Positions 39,621-51,929 are shown, numbered from the stretch's first letter. The stretch: 64,000 bases of DNA from Litchfieldella qijiaojingensis (GCF_014651875.1 NZ_BMXS01000010.1:72788-136787); one strand, 5' to 3'. Notes: a model not told the origin generated them from the sequence alone. Program-made: numbers and translations.

Positions 39621-40688
39621 ATGGACTCCCTTACCCAGGCGGCACTTGGGGCCGCGATCGGCGGTACCGTTCTCGGCCACCGCCTGGGTCGCAAGGCCGT
39701 GCTGATCGGAGCGGTGCTGGGTACCCTGCCCGACCTCGACGTGGTCATCGATTACGGCGACGCCGTAGCCAACTACACCCAGCACCGCGGCTTCAGCCAT
39801 TCGCTGTTCGTGCTCGGCGGACTCGCCTCCCTGCTTGCCTTGCTCTGCACACGATTTGCTCCGGCCCGCGACATTACCTTCCGCCACTGGTGGCTATTCT
39901 TCGGGCTGTGTCTCATGACACATCCGCTGTTGGACGCTTTGACCACTTACGGCACCCAGATCTGGTGGCCACTGGATGTCCGCCCCAGTGCCTGGCCGGT
40001 GGTGTTCATCATCGATCCGCTCTACAGCCTGCCGTTGCTGGTCGGTGCGATTCTGGCCCTGATCACCGGCCATGGACGACGTGCACCGGCCTGGGGACTG
40101 GCGATTTCCTGTGCTTATCTGGCCTTCTCCATGGGAGCCAAGAGCATAGTCGAATCGCGCATTGCCCCCGTCCTGGCCGCCCACGAACTGCGGGAAGCCC
40201 CCCGCCTGGTCCAGCCTACGCCCTTCAATGTCCTGTTATGGCGCGTGACTGTCATCGACGCAAATACGCATCACGAGGCGTTGGTCGGCATCTTCGACGG
40301 CGACTATCGCCCACCACTGGAAAGCTATACCCGCGGCGCCGAACTCGAGGACATCGCCCTGGCGATGCCCAAAGGGGCTCGCCTCGACTGGTTCTCCGGC
40401 CCCTATCTACGCTACGACGATACCATGATCGATGGCACGCGAACCTTGGTGGCCACTGACCTGCGTCTGGGCTTTCCCGGCTTCCATCCGTTCAGCTTCG
40501 CTCTGGCAGAGTTTTCCGGCGGCGAAGACTGGCAGCCCATCGTGACCTACCAACTCGATACGTCGCGCTCCGATAATGGCGTGGCGCTCTCTCGTCTCTT
40601 CCACCGCATCCTCGCTCCCGAGCCGCCGCTGTGCACCAGCGACTTCGTCGAACGGCGCTGGGTGGTGTCGCGGCCCAAGGCATGTTGA
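39621..40688 (+). CDS. Membrane-bound metal-dependent hydrolase (YdjM-like)
   Basis: The 355-residue product begins MDSLTQAALGAAIGGTVLGH and has HRGFSHSLFV and THPLLDALTTYGTQIWWP, the histidine/aspartate motifs of the YdjM (DUF457-like) inner-membrane hydrolase family. About four helices (to ~165) are followed by a soluble C-terminal domain of unknown function. It follows tag by 36 bases and may be cotranscribed. The substrate is not known. Confidence 0.85.
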   Translation: MDSLTQAALGAAIGGTVLGHRLGRKAVLIGAVLGTLPDLDVVIDYGDAVANYTQHRGFSHSLFVLGGLASLLALLCTRFAPARDITFRHWWLFFGLCLMTHPLLDALTTYGTQIWWPLDVRPSAWPVVFIIDPLYSLPLLVGAILALITGHGRRAPAWGLAISCAYLAFSMGAKSIVESRIAPVLAAHELREAPRLVQPTPFNVLLWRVTVIDANTHHEALVGIFDGDYRPPLESYTRGAELEDIALAMPKGARLDWFSGPYLRYDDTMIDGTRTLVATDLRLGFPGFHPFSFALAEFSGGEDWQPIVTYQLDTSRSDNGVALSRLFHRILAPEPPLCTSDFVERRWVVSRPKAC

Positions 40689-40712
40689 CCGAGGCTGTTG
40701 CCTCCCACACGA

Positions 40713-40741
40713 CGACGGGCAGCCGTCTCGGCTGCCCGTCG
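40713..40741 (+). terminator. Terminator between YdjM-like gene and azoR
   Basis: Twelve-base perfect stem (CGACGGGCAGCC 40713-40724 with 40730-40741) with a 5-base loop, between two convergent genes. Confidence 0.8.
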
Positions 40742-40766
40742 CAATCGTTTCGAACAAGCGGTATCG

Positions 40767-41387
40767 TCAGAGCCGGTCGATCACGGCATCGATGGCTTGC
40801 CTGGCCTCGCTCAGAGCCTGCTCGCGATGCTCGCCCCCCATGGCCAGCCCCTCGGCAAATACCAGTTCCACCTCGCTGATGCCGATGAGCCCCAGCATCG
40901 ACTTGAGATGCGGCGTCTGGGAGTCCATCTCGGTACCGGCATACTGACCGCCACGGGCCGCCAGGATCACGGCACGTTTACCCTCGACCAGCCCTTGGGG
41001 GCCAGCTGCGGTATAACGAAAGGTCTTGCCGGCGCGCAGAATGCGGTCGAACCACGCCTTGAGCTGCGAAGGGATGCCCAGGTTGTAGAGCGGGACCGCC
41101 AACACCAGCACATCATGTACCAGCAACTCCTCGATCAAGGCGTCCGAGCGTGCCACCAACTCGCGCTGAGCGGGTGAGCGCGACTCGGGGGCGACCTGCC
41201 AACTGGCCAATTCATCGCCGGTCAGATGGGGCAGATCCATGGCGACCAGATCGCGCTCGGTGATTTGAAGATTGCCACGCTTGGCGGCCGAGGCCTTGAA
41301 GTGCTCGGCCAAGGCGCGTGACTGCCCCTGATTGCCGAGGATGGAAGATGTGACGACGAGTGCCTTCTTGGTGTTGGAAACGGTCAT
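40767..41387 (-). CDS. azoR: FMN-dependent NADH-azoreductase
   Basis: The 206-residue flavodoxin-fold protein matches AzoR: LVVTSSILGNQGQSRALAEHF at the FMN phosphate site, VLAVPLYNLGIPSQLKAWFDRILRAGKTF and AVILAARGGQYAG. AzoR reduces quinones and azo dyes, and its main role is thought to be quinone detoxification. GGAGAG lies just upstream of the ATG. The 257-base upstream gap holds hairpin element C. Confidence 0.92.
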   Translation of the reverse strand: MTVSNTKKALVVTSSILGNQGQSRALAEHFKASAAKRGNLQITERDLVAMDLPHLTGDELASWQVAPESRSPAQRELVARSDALIEELLVHDVLVLAVPLYNLGIPSQLKAWFDRILRAGKTFRYTAAGPQGLVEGKRAVILAARGGQYAGTEMDSQTPHLKSMLGLIGISEVELVFAEGLAMGGEHREQALSEARQAIDAVIDRL

Positions 41388-41503
41388 GATGCTCTCCTTG
41401 GAGAAACGGGTTGATCACCATGACCGCTATCTTAGATGTGTTTTTTGAAACAAAAAGCGCAAAAAACCGCGCTCTTCGTTCGATAAAAACGAATGAGCAT
41501 GCG

Positions 41504-41646
41504 AGGAGCTGAGGGAAAACGCATCGAGCGAAGCCCAGACAAGGCAAACAGCAGCGCAGAAGCGGAGTTTACGTAGTAGTAAATGAGCATTCTAAGCTGC
41601 TGTTTAACGCAGTATGGGCAAGCGCAGACAGTTTTCACCAGCTCCT
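41504..41646 (-). mobile_element. Hairpin element, copy C (different termini)
   Basis: This copy has the same internal plan as B and D, but its ends read GGAGCTGAGGGAAAAC and, on the other strand, GGAGCTGGTGAAAAC. Nested stems are TTTAC/GTAAA (41568-41572 with 41579-41583) and AAACAGCAGC/GCTGCTGTTT (41546-41555 with 41596-41605). The second stem differs in sequence from B/D but still pairs fully. The minus-strand TAG at its right end is the stop codon of the MliC lipoprotein gene. Confidence 0.7.
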
Positions 41647-42433
41647 AAGGGGCGATGCCTTGCCCACACCCCCGATAAGTCTGCTCATCGATATCCAGCG
41701 TCACCCGCACCGGGTAGGGGGCGCCACTCATACTGTCGAAGCAGGCGCGTGCCTCGAGCCTGAGCTGAAAGGGCTGATCGGCTCGCCCGCTTTCCAGGAT
41801 GACACGACCTTCCGCATTGTCCATGGTGGTGACGCGGTAAGGCAGTGCCAGTTCGCGGTTGCCATAATCCAGCAACAGGGTGAGTTCGGGAGCGTCGTTG
41901 GCCAGGTTGACCACCCAGCCCGGCTCGTTACCGCGACCGTGGAACATTACCCCGGGGCGCTCCTCACGCGTGAGCGACTGACGGGTCATGTCCCTTTTAC
42001 ACTCCAGATGGCCATTATCGCTCTCGACCCGGGCCGTATCCCCCTTGTTCCAGAAGCTCAGGTCGTTCTTCACGAAACGCGCGCCACTGGCCACTACGGC
42101 GGGTTCGAGCCGATAGGCACCGTGCGTCGACCATAGTCGCAATTCGCCGTCGGCATAGGTGGAAATCAAGTCCTGTGCCGGAGTGCAACGCCAGGATACG
42201 AACTGCTCGGCGCCGCCGTCGAAGAAGACCGAGGGCATCAACGGTGCCGAGGCACTAACGACTTCCGCTTCGGTGCCCTCCCCTGGCTTGGGAGGCAATT
42301 GTGCCGATGGGCGTTCGCTCACCTCGGGTCCCGAACGGTCGGGGGAAGGGGAAGTGGCACAGCCGGCCAGGACCAGGCCGGTGCCAAGCAACAACGACAG
42401 GAAGCGAAGGGGATAAACGATGGGTGACGACAT
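41645..42433 (-). CDS. MliC-domain lipoprotein with C-terminal COG3650-like domain
   Basis: ATG 42433, with AAGGAG upstream, gives 262 residues. A lipobox LAGC puts the lipid on Cys 25. After a Pro/Ser/Glu-rich linker comes an MliC-like region (FVSWRCTPAQDLISTYADG, FWNKGDTARVES, ECKRD), as in inhibitors of C-type lysozyme. A second domain begins FHGRGNEPGWVVNLAND, similar to the NEPGW domain of COG3650 proteins. It probably protects peptidoglycan from host or competitor lysozyme. The gene ends in the terminus of element C. Confidence 0.82.
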   Translation of the reverse strand: MSSPIVYPLRFLSLLLGTGLVLAGCATSPSPDRSGPEVSERPSAQLPPKPGEGTEAEVVSASAPLMPSVFFDGGAEQFVSWRCTPAQDLISTYADGELRLWSTHGAYRLEPAVVASGARFVKNDLSFWNKGDTARVESDNGHLECKRDMTRQSLTREERPGVMFHGRGNEPGWVVNLANDAPELTLLLDYGNRELALPYRVTTMDNAEGRVILESGRADQPFQLRLEARACFDSMSGAPYPVRVTLDIDEQTYRGCGQGIAP

Positions 42434-42484
42434 TTCAGCTCCTTGGCGGTCGATGAGAATTCCCTTGAGTAGTCCAAAGCATAA

Positions 42485-42515
42485 CAGGCGCCGGGGCATT
42501 TGGCCCCAGCGCCTG
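42485..42515 (-). terminator. Terminator after metE
   Basis: Stem CAGGCGC (42485-42491) with GCGCCTG (42509-42515), with an inner GGGG/CCCC pairing after one mismatch. It lies 41 bases past the metE stop on the minus strand and is followed on that strand by a T-rich stretch. Confidence 0.7.
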
Positions 42516-42556
42516 CATGACGCAAACATCACATGTCCAACGTGAAGAGACACGTC

Positions 42557-44845
42557 TCAGCCGTGGCGTTGGCGTAACTCCCTGGCCGCCTCCACCATAT
42601 TCGCCAGTGCTGGCTCGACTTCCGCCCAGCCCCGGGTCTTGAGGCCACAGTCGGGATTGACCCATAGCCGTTCAGCGGGTATCCGCTCGGCGGCTTTCTC
42701 CAGCAATTGCACCATCCATTCAACGTCGGGAATGTTCGGCGAGTGGATATCGTAGACACCAGGCCCGATCTCGTTGGGATAGGCGAAGTCCTGGAAAGCG
42801 TCGAGCAACTCCATGTCCGAGCGCGACGTTTCGATGGTGATCACGTCGGCATCCAGCGCGGCGATCGAGGCGATGATGTCGTTGAACTCCGAATAGCACA
42901 TATGGGTGTGGATCTGGGTCTCATCGCGAACCACAGCGGCTGACAGCTTGAAGCACTCCACTGCCCAGTCGAGGTAGGCTTGCCATTCGGCCTGGCGTAG
43001 CGGCAAGCCCTCGCGCAGCGCCGGCTCGTCGATCTGTATCGCTTGGATCCCTGCCGCCTCCAGATCTGCCACCTCGTCGCGCAGCGCCAGGGCGATCTGG
43101 CGACAGGTGGTTTCGCGCTGCTGATCGTCGCGCACGAACGACCACTGCAGAATCGTCACCGGACCGGTCAGCATGCCCTTCATCGGCCGCTCGGTCAGCG
43201 ACTGGGCATATTCGCTCCAGTGCACCGTCATGGCGGCAGGGCGGCTGACATCACCGAAGATCACCGGCGGTTTGACGCAGCGCGAACCGTAACTTTGCAC
43301 CCAGCCGAAGCGAGTGAAGGCGAAGCCATCGAGCAATTCACCGAAGTACTCGACCATGTCGTTACGTTCCGGCTCGCCATGCACCAGCATATCCAGACCC
43401 AGCCCTTCCTGACGCTGCACCGCATAGGCGATCTCTTCGCGCATCCGAGCCTCGTAGTCTTCGCGACTCAGCTCGCCAACCTTGAAAGCGCGACGCGCTG
43501 CGCGAATCTCCGTCGTCTGGGGGAAGGAGCCGATGGTGGTGGTAGGAAACAGCGGCAGGTCCAGCTTACGGCGCTGCGCGGCTTCGCGCTTCGCATAAGG
43601 GCTGTCGCGTTCGGCATCCGTCGCCGCCAGGGCAGCCAGGCGCTCGCTTACCGCGGACTTGTGAATGCGCGTGGAACGCCGACGAGCGGCCAAGGCCTGA
43701 GTCGCCACCTCGAGCCGTGCCTGATCATCCGGCGTGGCGCGACCATCGAGCAGTCGCGCGAGCGTCACCACTTCGTCGAGTTTCTGGCGGGCGAAGGCCA
43801 GCCAGCTCTTGAGTTCGGCATCCAGTTCGGTTTCCCGGTCGAGATCCACCGGCACGTGCAGCAGCGAACAGCTCGGTGCCAGCCACAGCCGTTCACCTAG
43901 GCGGGCATGGGCCGAGGTCAGCGATTCGCGAAGTCGAGCCAAGTCAGCACGCCAGATATTGCGACCGTCGATGATGCCAACAGACAGCACCTTGTAGGCC
44001 GGCAGTCGATCGAGCACCGTTTCGAGCTGATGTGGGGCACGTACCGCGTCGATATGCAGGCCGTCCACCGGCAGGCTCGTCGCCAGCTGCAGGTTGTCGC
44101 CAAGCGCGCCGAAGTAGGTGGCCAGCAACAGCTTGACCGGCGCTGACTGCAGCTTGTGATAGGCGGCTTCATATGCCTGTTGCCAAGCGTGCGGTAGGTC
44201 CTGGACCAGGGCCGGCTCATCGAGCTGGACCCACTCCACGCCCTGCTCGGCCAGCCGAGAGAGGATCTCGCCATATACCGGGAGCACGGTGTCGAGCAGC
44301 GTCAGGCGGTCGAAGTCTTGCCCTTTTTCCTTGCCCAACCACAGCCAGGTCAGCGGGCCGGTCAACGTCACCTTGACGGCGTGACCGGCGGCCTTGGCTT
44401 CCTCGACCTCATCGAACAGCCGCTGGGAAGCCAGGCGGAAGGTCTGGCCAGCGTGCAGCTCGGGGACCAGATAGTGATAGTTGGTATCGAAATACTTGGT
44501 CATCTCGCAGGCCGCCGCCGGCGTGCCGCCGGGAGCGCGACCACGCGCCATACGGAAGCTGGTATCCAGGTCCACCTCGCCTTCCACGGCACCGAAGCGC
44601 TCGGGTACGGCACCCAGCAGTACGGAGACATTGAGTATCTGATCGTAGAAGGCGAAATCCCCTACCGTGACCAGATCGAGGCCGGCCTCGCGCTGAGCCT
44701 GCCAATGCCGTGCACGCAGTTCCTTGCCCGCGGACTCCAGCGCATTGCGGTCGATCTCGCCCTTCCAGTAGGCCTCGGTGGCTTTCTTCAGTTCACGATC
44801 CGCGCCGATGCGCGGGTAGCCGAGCGTATGAGCCAGCGTCATCAT
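42557..44845 (-). CDS. metE: Cobalamin-independent methionine synthase
   Basis: MetE transfers a methyl group from 5-methyl-THF-triglutamate to homocysteine. The 762-residue length fits the duplicated-barrel enzyme. Key blocks are [20 protein letters not shown] at the start, [14 protein letters not shown] in the second half, [37 protein letters not shown] (zinc His and Cys) and [13 protein letters not shown] (zinc Cys). It diverges from metR, its usual activator. Confidence 0.98.
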   Translation of the reverse strand: MMTLAHTLGYPRIGADRELKKATEAYWKGEIDRNALESAGKELRARHWQAQREAGLDLVTVGDFAFYDQILNVSVLLGAVPERFGAVEGEVDLDTSFRMARGRAPGGTPAAACEMTKYFDTNYHYLVPELHAGQTFRLASQRLFDEVEEAKAAGHAVKVTLTGPLTWLWLGKEKGQDFDRLTLLDTVLPVYGEILSRLAEQGVEWVQLDEPALVQDLPHAWQQAYEAAYHKLQSAPVKLLLATYFGALGDNLQLATSLPVDGLHIDAVRAPHQLETVLDRLPAYKVLSVGIIDGRNIWRADLARLRESLTSAHARLGERLWLAPSCSLLHVPVDLDRETELDAELKSWLAFARQKLDEVVTLARLLDGRATPDDQARLEVATQALAARRRSTRIHKSAVSERLAALAATDAERDSPYAKREAAQRRKLDLPLFPTTTIGSFPQTTEIRAARRAFKVGELSREDYEARMREEIAYAVQRQEGLGLDMLVHGEPERNDMVEYFGELLDGFAFTRFGWVQSYGSRCVKPPVIFGDVSRPAAMTVHWSEYAQSLTERPMKGMLTGPVTILQWSFVRDDQQRETTCRQIALALRDEVADLEAAGIQAIQIDEPALREGLPLRQAEWQAYLDWAVECFKLSAAVVRDETQIHTHMCYSEFNDIIASIAALDADVITIETSRSDMELLDAFQDFAYPNEIGPGVYDIHSPNIPDVEWMVQLLEKAAERIPAERLWVNPDCGLKTRGWAEVEPALANMVEAARELRQRHG

Positions 44846-44953
44846 GCTTTCCTTTCATCTTAATCCGGTAGACTTGGCGAGGTCATCGCCATCGATGCAT
44901 GAAGTCTCGCTGGTCATCCAAGGTGAATCAAACTAAATTATCTAATCATCAAC

Positions 44954-44972
44954 GTGAAAAGCGCTCATTCAC
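44954..44972. promoter_or_regulatory. GTGAA-N9-TTCAC palindrome before metR
   Basis: Five-base arms (44954-44958 and 44968-44972) flank a 9-base centre just before the metR ATG. It resembles a LysR-type site but does not match the published MetR spacing (TGAA-N5-TTCA), so it is only a possible autoregulatory site. Confidence 0.3.
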
Positions 44973-44973
44973 C

Positions 44974-45888
44974 ATGCTCGAACTTCGTCATCTTCGCACC
45001 CTGGTCGCCCTGCGCGACGCCGGCTCGCTGGTCGAGGCGGCCGAACGGGTCCACCTTACCCAGTCGGCGTTGTCGCACCAGATCAAGGATCTCGAGGAAC
45101 GCCTGGGGAACCCGCTGTTCCTGCGCAAGACGCGGCCGGTGGAATTCACCCGCGCCGGCCAGCGCTTGCTGGCCCTGGCCGAACAGATTTTGCCCCAGGT
45201 ACGCATGGCCGAGCGTGACCTGGCCCGCCTGGCCGGTAATGAGCAAGGCCGGCTGCACATGGCCATCGAGTGCCATAGCTGCTTCCAGTGGCTAATGCCG
45301 ACCATCGACCACTTCCGCAATCACTGGCCAGAGGTCGAGGTCGACATTCCCAGCGGCCACAACTTCGATCCGTTGCCGGCGTTGTCCCGGGAACAACTCG
45401 ACCTGGTGATCACCGCCGATCCGCAACCGCTTACGGGGGTACACTACGAGCCGCTGTTTCGCTACGAGGGACTGCTCGCCGTCGCCAAACAGCACCGCTT
45501 GGCCGACCGCTCATGGGTGACCCCCACGGACCTGGCCGACGAGACCCTGATCACCTACCCGGTGGAACACTCACGCTTGGACGTCTTTACCCAGTTTCTC
45601 GATCCTTCCGGTGTCAGCCCCCGCGAGGTACGCACCGCCGAATTGACCATCATGATGATGCAGCTCGTCGCCAGTGGCCGGGGGGTCTGCGCATTGCCCA
45701 ACTGGGCGCTGACGGAATATCTGGAACGCGACTACGTGCGCGGCGTGGCGCTGGGAGAAAACGGCATGTGGAGTACGCTGTTCGCGGCGATTCGCGACGA
45801 CTGCCACGAGTTGCCGTGGATGGAGGATTTCCTGCGCACCGCGCGGGAAACCTCATTCGCGGTGCTGGAAGGCATCAAACCCGCCTAG
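44974..45888 (+). CDS. metR: LysR-type regulator MetR
   Basis: ATG 44974 gives 304 residues. The N-terminal winged helix reads LELRHLRTLVALRDAGSLVE, then AAERVHLTQSALSHQIKDLE. The rest is the periplasmic-binding-like effector domain, with VDIPSGHNFDPLPAL, which is typical of MetR. MetR activates metE and metH with homocysteine as coactivator. The divergent placement with metE and the N-terminal motif make MetR much more likely than another LysR protein. Confidence 0.95.
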   Translation: MLELRHLRTLVALRDAGSLVEAAERVHLTQSALSHQIKDLEERLGNPLFLRKTRPVEFTRAGQRLLALAEQILPQVRMAERDLARLAGNEQGRLHMAIECHSCFQWLMPTIDHFRNHWPEVEVDIPSGHNFDPLPALSREQLDLVITADPQPLTGVHYEPLFRYEGLLAVAKQHRLADRSWVTPTDLADETLITYPVEHSRLDVFTQFLDPSGVSPREVRTAELTIMMMQLVASGRGVCALPNWALTEYLERDYVRGVALGENGMWSTLFAAIRDDCHELPWMEDFLRTARETSFAVLEGIKPA

Positions 45889-45899
45889 GCAGCGCTTCC

Positions 45900-46046
45900 C
45901 TAGGGCTTGTCCGAAAAGTCGCCGAGCGATGGCCAGACAAGGCAAAAATCAGCGAAAAGACGGAGTTTACGTGGGTGTAAATGAGTATTTTGAGCTGATT
46001 TTTAACGCCGTATGGGCGAGTGCAGGCAGTTTTAGGACAAGCCTAA
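45900..46046 (+). mobile_element. Hairpin element, copy D (MITE-like)
   Basis: The ends read TAGGGCTTGTCCGAAAA and TTTTAGGACAAGCC, flanked by CTAG (45900-45903) and CTAA (46043-46046). Nested stems are TTTAC/GTAAA (45966-45970 with 45977-45981) and AAAAATCAGC/GCTGATTTTT (45944-45953 with 45994-46003). It is nearly identical to copy B in reverse orientation. It fills the gap between convergent metR and the sensor kinase, whose TAG stop lies in its right flank. Confidence 0.75.
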
Positions 46047-47689
46047 TGGGGTATCAGGGAGTGCGAATGCGGCTGCACAGGCAACAGCAGCGAGAAGCGC
46101 GCGCCGCCAAGCGCCTCGCTGTCGTCGACCATCACGCTGCCACCGTGCCAGGCCATGATCTTGTGGACGATCGACAAGCCCAGGCCATAGCCGCCGGAAC
46201 GGCGGGTGCGGCTGTTGTCGAGCCGGGCGAAGGGCTTGAAGATCTCCATGCGGTCGGTCTCCGGCACGCCCGGCCCATCGTCTTCCACGTCCAGACGGAT
46301 CGCTCGCGACTCACCATGCAGGCGAATCTGCACGCGTGATTCCGCATGCCGACAGGCATTGGCCACCAGGTTCTGCAGCGCCCGCTGCAGGTAACGTGGC
46401 TCTGCCATCACTTCGACGTCATCACCCGGCACGATCGACAGCTCGAGATGGCCATGCAATGGCGCCAAGGCCTCGACCACGCGCGCGGCCATGGCACGGC
46501 AGTCGACCATCTCGGTTTCCAGTACCATGCCATGGCCATGATCGCCGCCCAGTCTGGCATAGGTGAGAATCTCGTCGATCAAGCCATCGAGTTCCTCGAT
46601 ATCGCTGTCGATGCCGGACAACTGGCGGCGCACTGGTTCTTCGTCGGTCATGTCCTCGACCATCTGTACGGCAAAGCGGATGCGCGCCACGGGAGTGCGC
46701 AGTTCGTGCGATACCGCTCGAATCATTTCCTGCTGGGCGCGCAGCAACGACTGCACCTGCGCCGCCATGCCGTTGAAAGCCATGCCCAGGCGTCCCAGGA
46801 AGTCACCACTCTCGACCTTGACCCGAGTATCCAGGTGGCCTCCAGCGATGCGCGTCGCCGCCAGCTCCAGCCGCGCCATGCGCGCTTCGACCCCGCGCAC
46901 GATCAGGTAGATAGTACCGGCCAGCACCAGCAGCATGACCACCAGCATCAGCAACGACAACGACAATGGCATGGGCTCGAAGGCCTCGACAGGACCGATG
47001 TGAACCCATTGCGTCGGCTCGCCGTCCCTCGATAGCTGCAGATACAACGACAGCGCCCAACGTTCCGGCAACATGCGGATGATCACCTCACCGTCGCCCA
47101 GACGTTCACGCTGGCCCGCATCCAGGCCGGATGGAGGTTCATTGCTGAGCTGCACACTGAACGCCGCGCTTTCCAACACCTTCAGCCGCTCTTCGCGCTG
47201 ACCGGCGTCGCCCCGCTCCAGCCATTGCCCCAGCCCTTCGGCAAGGCCGCGCAGCTGGCGCTCGTTGAGACTCATCAGGACCGCTTCCAGCACCCGTGGC
47301 TCGCCAGGCAACAAACGCTGCAGGCGCCAGCCGAGCTTCCCTTCCGGCTGGATCAACACACGTCCGGCTTCGAGCCGTGAACGCTGGAAATAATTGAGAG
47401 GCAGGGAGTCGCGCTCATACAGGCGCAAACTGATATCCAACGCTTCGCTGCGCTGCTCCAGCCATGACTCGCGCAATGCGGCCGGCTGCTCCGCCAGTTG
47501 GTTGACCAGCAGCGCCATGGGCGCCTCGGCAAGCTGTTCGCGGTAGTGTTCGCGACGCACCTGATCGATCATGGCGAAGCCGGCCAGGGCCAAGGCGAAG
47601 GTCAACACCAGTGCCAACGCCAGCAGCACATAGACCCGCAGGAAAGTGCTGTCGGCCAGCGGACGCGCGAGGGAACGAGGTACTGCCAT
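46043..47689 (-). CDS. Sensor histidine kinase (RstB-like)
   Basis: The 548-residue protein has a first membrane helix (about 18-42), a long periplasmic sensor region (to about 235), a second helix, a HAMP linker, the phosphoacceptor box EMIRAVSHELRTPVARIRFA, and the ATPase boxes LVANACRHA (N), DVEDDGPGVPE (G1) and GGYGLGLSIV (G2). The H-box resembles RstB. The sensor is longer than in E. coli RstB, so the signal may differ. It overlaps its response regulator by one base, and its stop codon lies at the end of element D. Confidence 0.88.
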   Translation of the reverse strand: MAVPRSLARPLADSTFLRVYVLLALALVLTFALALAGFAMIDQVRREHYREQLAEAPMALLVNQLAEQPAALRESWLEQRSEALDISLRLYERDSLPLNYFQRSRLEAGRVLIQPEGKLGWRLQRLLPGEPRVLEAVLMSLNERQLRGLAEGLGQWLERGDAGQREERLKVLESAAFSVQLSNEPPSGLDAGQRERLGDGEVIIRMLPERWALSLYLQLSRDGEPTQWVHIGPVEAFEPMPLSLSLLMLVVMLLVLAGTIYLIVRGVEARMARLELAATRIAGGHLDTRVKVESGDFLGRLGMAFNGMAAQVQSLLRAQQEMIRAVSHELRTPVARIRFAVQMVEDMTDEEPVRRQLSGIDSDIEELDGLIDEILTYARLGGDHGHGMVLETEMVDCRAMAARVVEALAPLHGHLELSIVPGDDVEVMAEPRYLQRALQNLVANACRHAESRVQIRLHGESRAIRLDVEDDGPGVPETDRMEIFKPFARLDNSRTRRSGGYGLGLSIVHKIMAWHGGSVMVDDSEALGGARFSLLLPVQPHSHSLIPH

Positions 47690-48420
47690 TAGCCGTCCTT
47701 GACGAACAGATACCCCTTGCTACGAACCGTCTTGATACGATGAGGTTGATTGGGGTCGTCGCCGATCTTGGGACGAATGCGCGACACCCGTACATCGATG
47801 GAGCGGTCCTGGCCATCGTATTTGATGCCACGTAGCTGCGAGAAGATTTCCTCGCGGGTCAGAACGCGGCCGGCATGACTGGCCAGCAGCCACAGCAGGT
47901 CGAACTCGGCACTGGTCAGATCGATACGCTCACCTCCCAGCCAAGCTTCGCGGGTGGCGCTATCGATCTCCAGGTTATTGAAGGTCAGTCGTGCCTCGCC
48001 ACTGCTCGTGTCGCCTGCTTCGCTACGTCGCATCAAGGCACGCATGCGGGCCAGCAACACTCGCGGCTGCACCGGTTTCGGCACATAGTCATCGGCCCCC
48101 ATTTCAAGGCCTAACACCTGGTCCATATCATCAGTCCGCGCGGTCAGCATCAGGATCGGACCAGCATAATCGGGTCGGGCTCGGCGGCAGATCGACAAAC
48201 CATCCTCGCCCGGCAGCATCAGATCGAGGATCACCAGATCCGGCTGTAGCTCGACAATGCGCTCGACGCCCCGGGCCCCATCGGCTTCCACCGTCACCCG
48301 GAAGCCATTGGCCTCCAGGTAATCGCGGGTCAGGCCAGCCAACCGCTCATCGTCCTCGATGATCAGTACGTGATCCAGGTCGTTGCTGTCCAAGCTTCCA
48401 TTCATCCCTTTATATCCCAT
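47689..48420 (-). CDS. OmpR-family response regulator (RstA-like)
   Basis: The receiver domain shows HVLIIEDDERLAG, the phosphorylated Asp in DLVILDLMLPGEDG, the switch residue in MLTARTDDMDQ and Lys in DDYVPKPVQP. A winged-helix DNA-binding domain follows (LTSAEFDLLWLLASHAGRVL, DVRVSRIRPKIGDD). It is up to 243 residues; translation could also begin at ATG 48405. It is cotranscribed with the kinase downstream. Confidence 0.9.
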   Translation of the reverse strand: MGYKGMNGSLDSNDLDHVLIIEDDERLAGLTRDYLEANGFRVTVEADGARGVERIVELQPDLVILDLMLPGEDGLSICRRARPDYAGPILMLTARTDDMDQVLGLEMGADDYVPKPVQPRVLLARMRALMRRSEAGDTSSGEARLTFNNLEIDSATREAWLGGERIDLTSAEFDLLWLLASHAGRVLTREEIFSQLRGIKYDGQDRSIDVRVSRIRPKIGDDPNQPHRIKTVRSKGYLFVKDG

Positions 48421-48687
48421 CCTGGTGACCCACAGATTCGGGTCACGCCAATTTCACGAACACTTGCTCCCAGCCCGGCAGAGACGCCGGCTCGAGCAGC
48501 ACCACCGGTGACGCATCCAGCAAGTGCTACGCTCAGCTACATTCATGTTAGCGAATGATAACCGAGGTTACCTGAAATTCCGCTAGTGAATCTCATTTCC
48601 CGCCGATCTCGTGCACTCACCCACGTCGTAGGCGCCAAAACCAGGGCTCGATGAGAGCCCGCAATTCCTCCCCAGAAGAGACACAAG

Positions 48688-48707
48688 ATACCCACAGCTT
48701 ATCCACT
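48688..48707 (+). promoter_or_regulatory. Pair of DnaA-box-like sites upstream of nrdA
   Basis: ATACCCACA (48688-48696) and TTATCCACT (48699-48707) match the DnaA box TTATCCACA at 7 and 8 of 9 positions. In E. coli nrdAB is regulated by DnaA, so this is plausible here too. Confidence 0.45.
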
Positions 48708-48723
48708 TGATGAAAGGCAAATG

Positions 48724-48770
48724 GCACTCTATCTTGTGTTCGTAGCCAGAGGGACTACAAGATAATGTGC
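48724..48770 (+). promoter_or_regulatory. Two NrdR boxes upstream of nrdA
   Basis: GCACTCTATCTTGTGT (48724-48739) matches the NrdR consensus at 13 of 16 positions, and CTACAAGATAATGTGC (48755-48770) at 11 of 16, with the C, AT and G core kept in both. Their centres are 31 bp apart, three helical turns, as usual for NrdR pairs. NrdR represses ribonucleotide reductase genes when dATP is high. Confidence 0.7.
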
Positions 48771-48919
48771 TTCTAGCAAGCGGGGACATCTCTGTCAAAC
48801 CGGCTTCGACCAGGCGGCAAGTACACAAGTTTCCGTCCGGATCCGGCCGATGTCCAGAACCCTGGCCTTCGTAACAGGATCATTACATCCATCCACCATC
48901 GTTAGGAAAACACGGCGCC

Positions 48920-51832
<2,913 letters not shown>

Positions 51833-51837
51833 CGACC

Positions 51838-51929
51838 AAGAAGGAAGAAGGAAGACGGCGCTACACGCCGATGAAGAGGGAAGAGGCCGCAGGATTTCCC
51901 CTCTTCCGCCCGAAGGGCGCTTCCTTCTT
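51838..51929 (+). other. Cloverleaf-like fold between nrdA and nrdB
   Basis: A 10-bp closing stem (AAGAAGGAAG 51838-51847 with CTTCCTTCTT 51920-51929) encloses three hairpins: CGGCG/CGCCG (51856-51860 with 51866-51870), GGAAGAGG/CCTCTTCC (51879-51886 with 51899-51906) and CGCCC/GGGCG (51907-51911 with 51915-51919). It begins 6 bases after the nrdA stop. It may affect mRNA processing or the nrdA:nrdB ratio. Confidence 0.55.

Larger units (their letters stand above)
48421..48919. other. 499-base intergenic region upstream of nrdA
   Basis: There is no convincing gene here; the open frames present are short and lack ribosome sites. The left half holds the promoter region of the two-component operon on the minus strand. 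The right half holds the DnaA-box-like and NrdR-box-like sites listed separately, all within about 240 bases of the nrdA start. Confidence 0.6.

Noticed and set aside
48583-48828. An 81-codon frame upstream of nrdA on the minus strand
   Set aside because: No ribosome site, no homology I can see, and it overlaps the NrdR and DnaA-box-like sites.
51838-51929. Possible tRNA gene
   Set aside because: The fold is cloverleaf-like but there is no T-loop consensus, no D-loop GG, no CCA-like end and no sensible anticodon arm.
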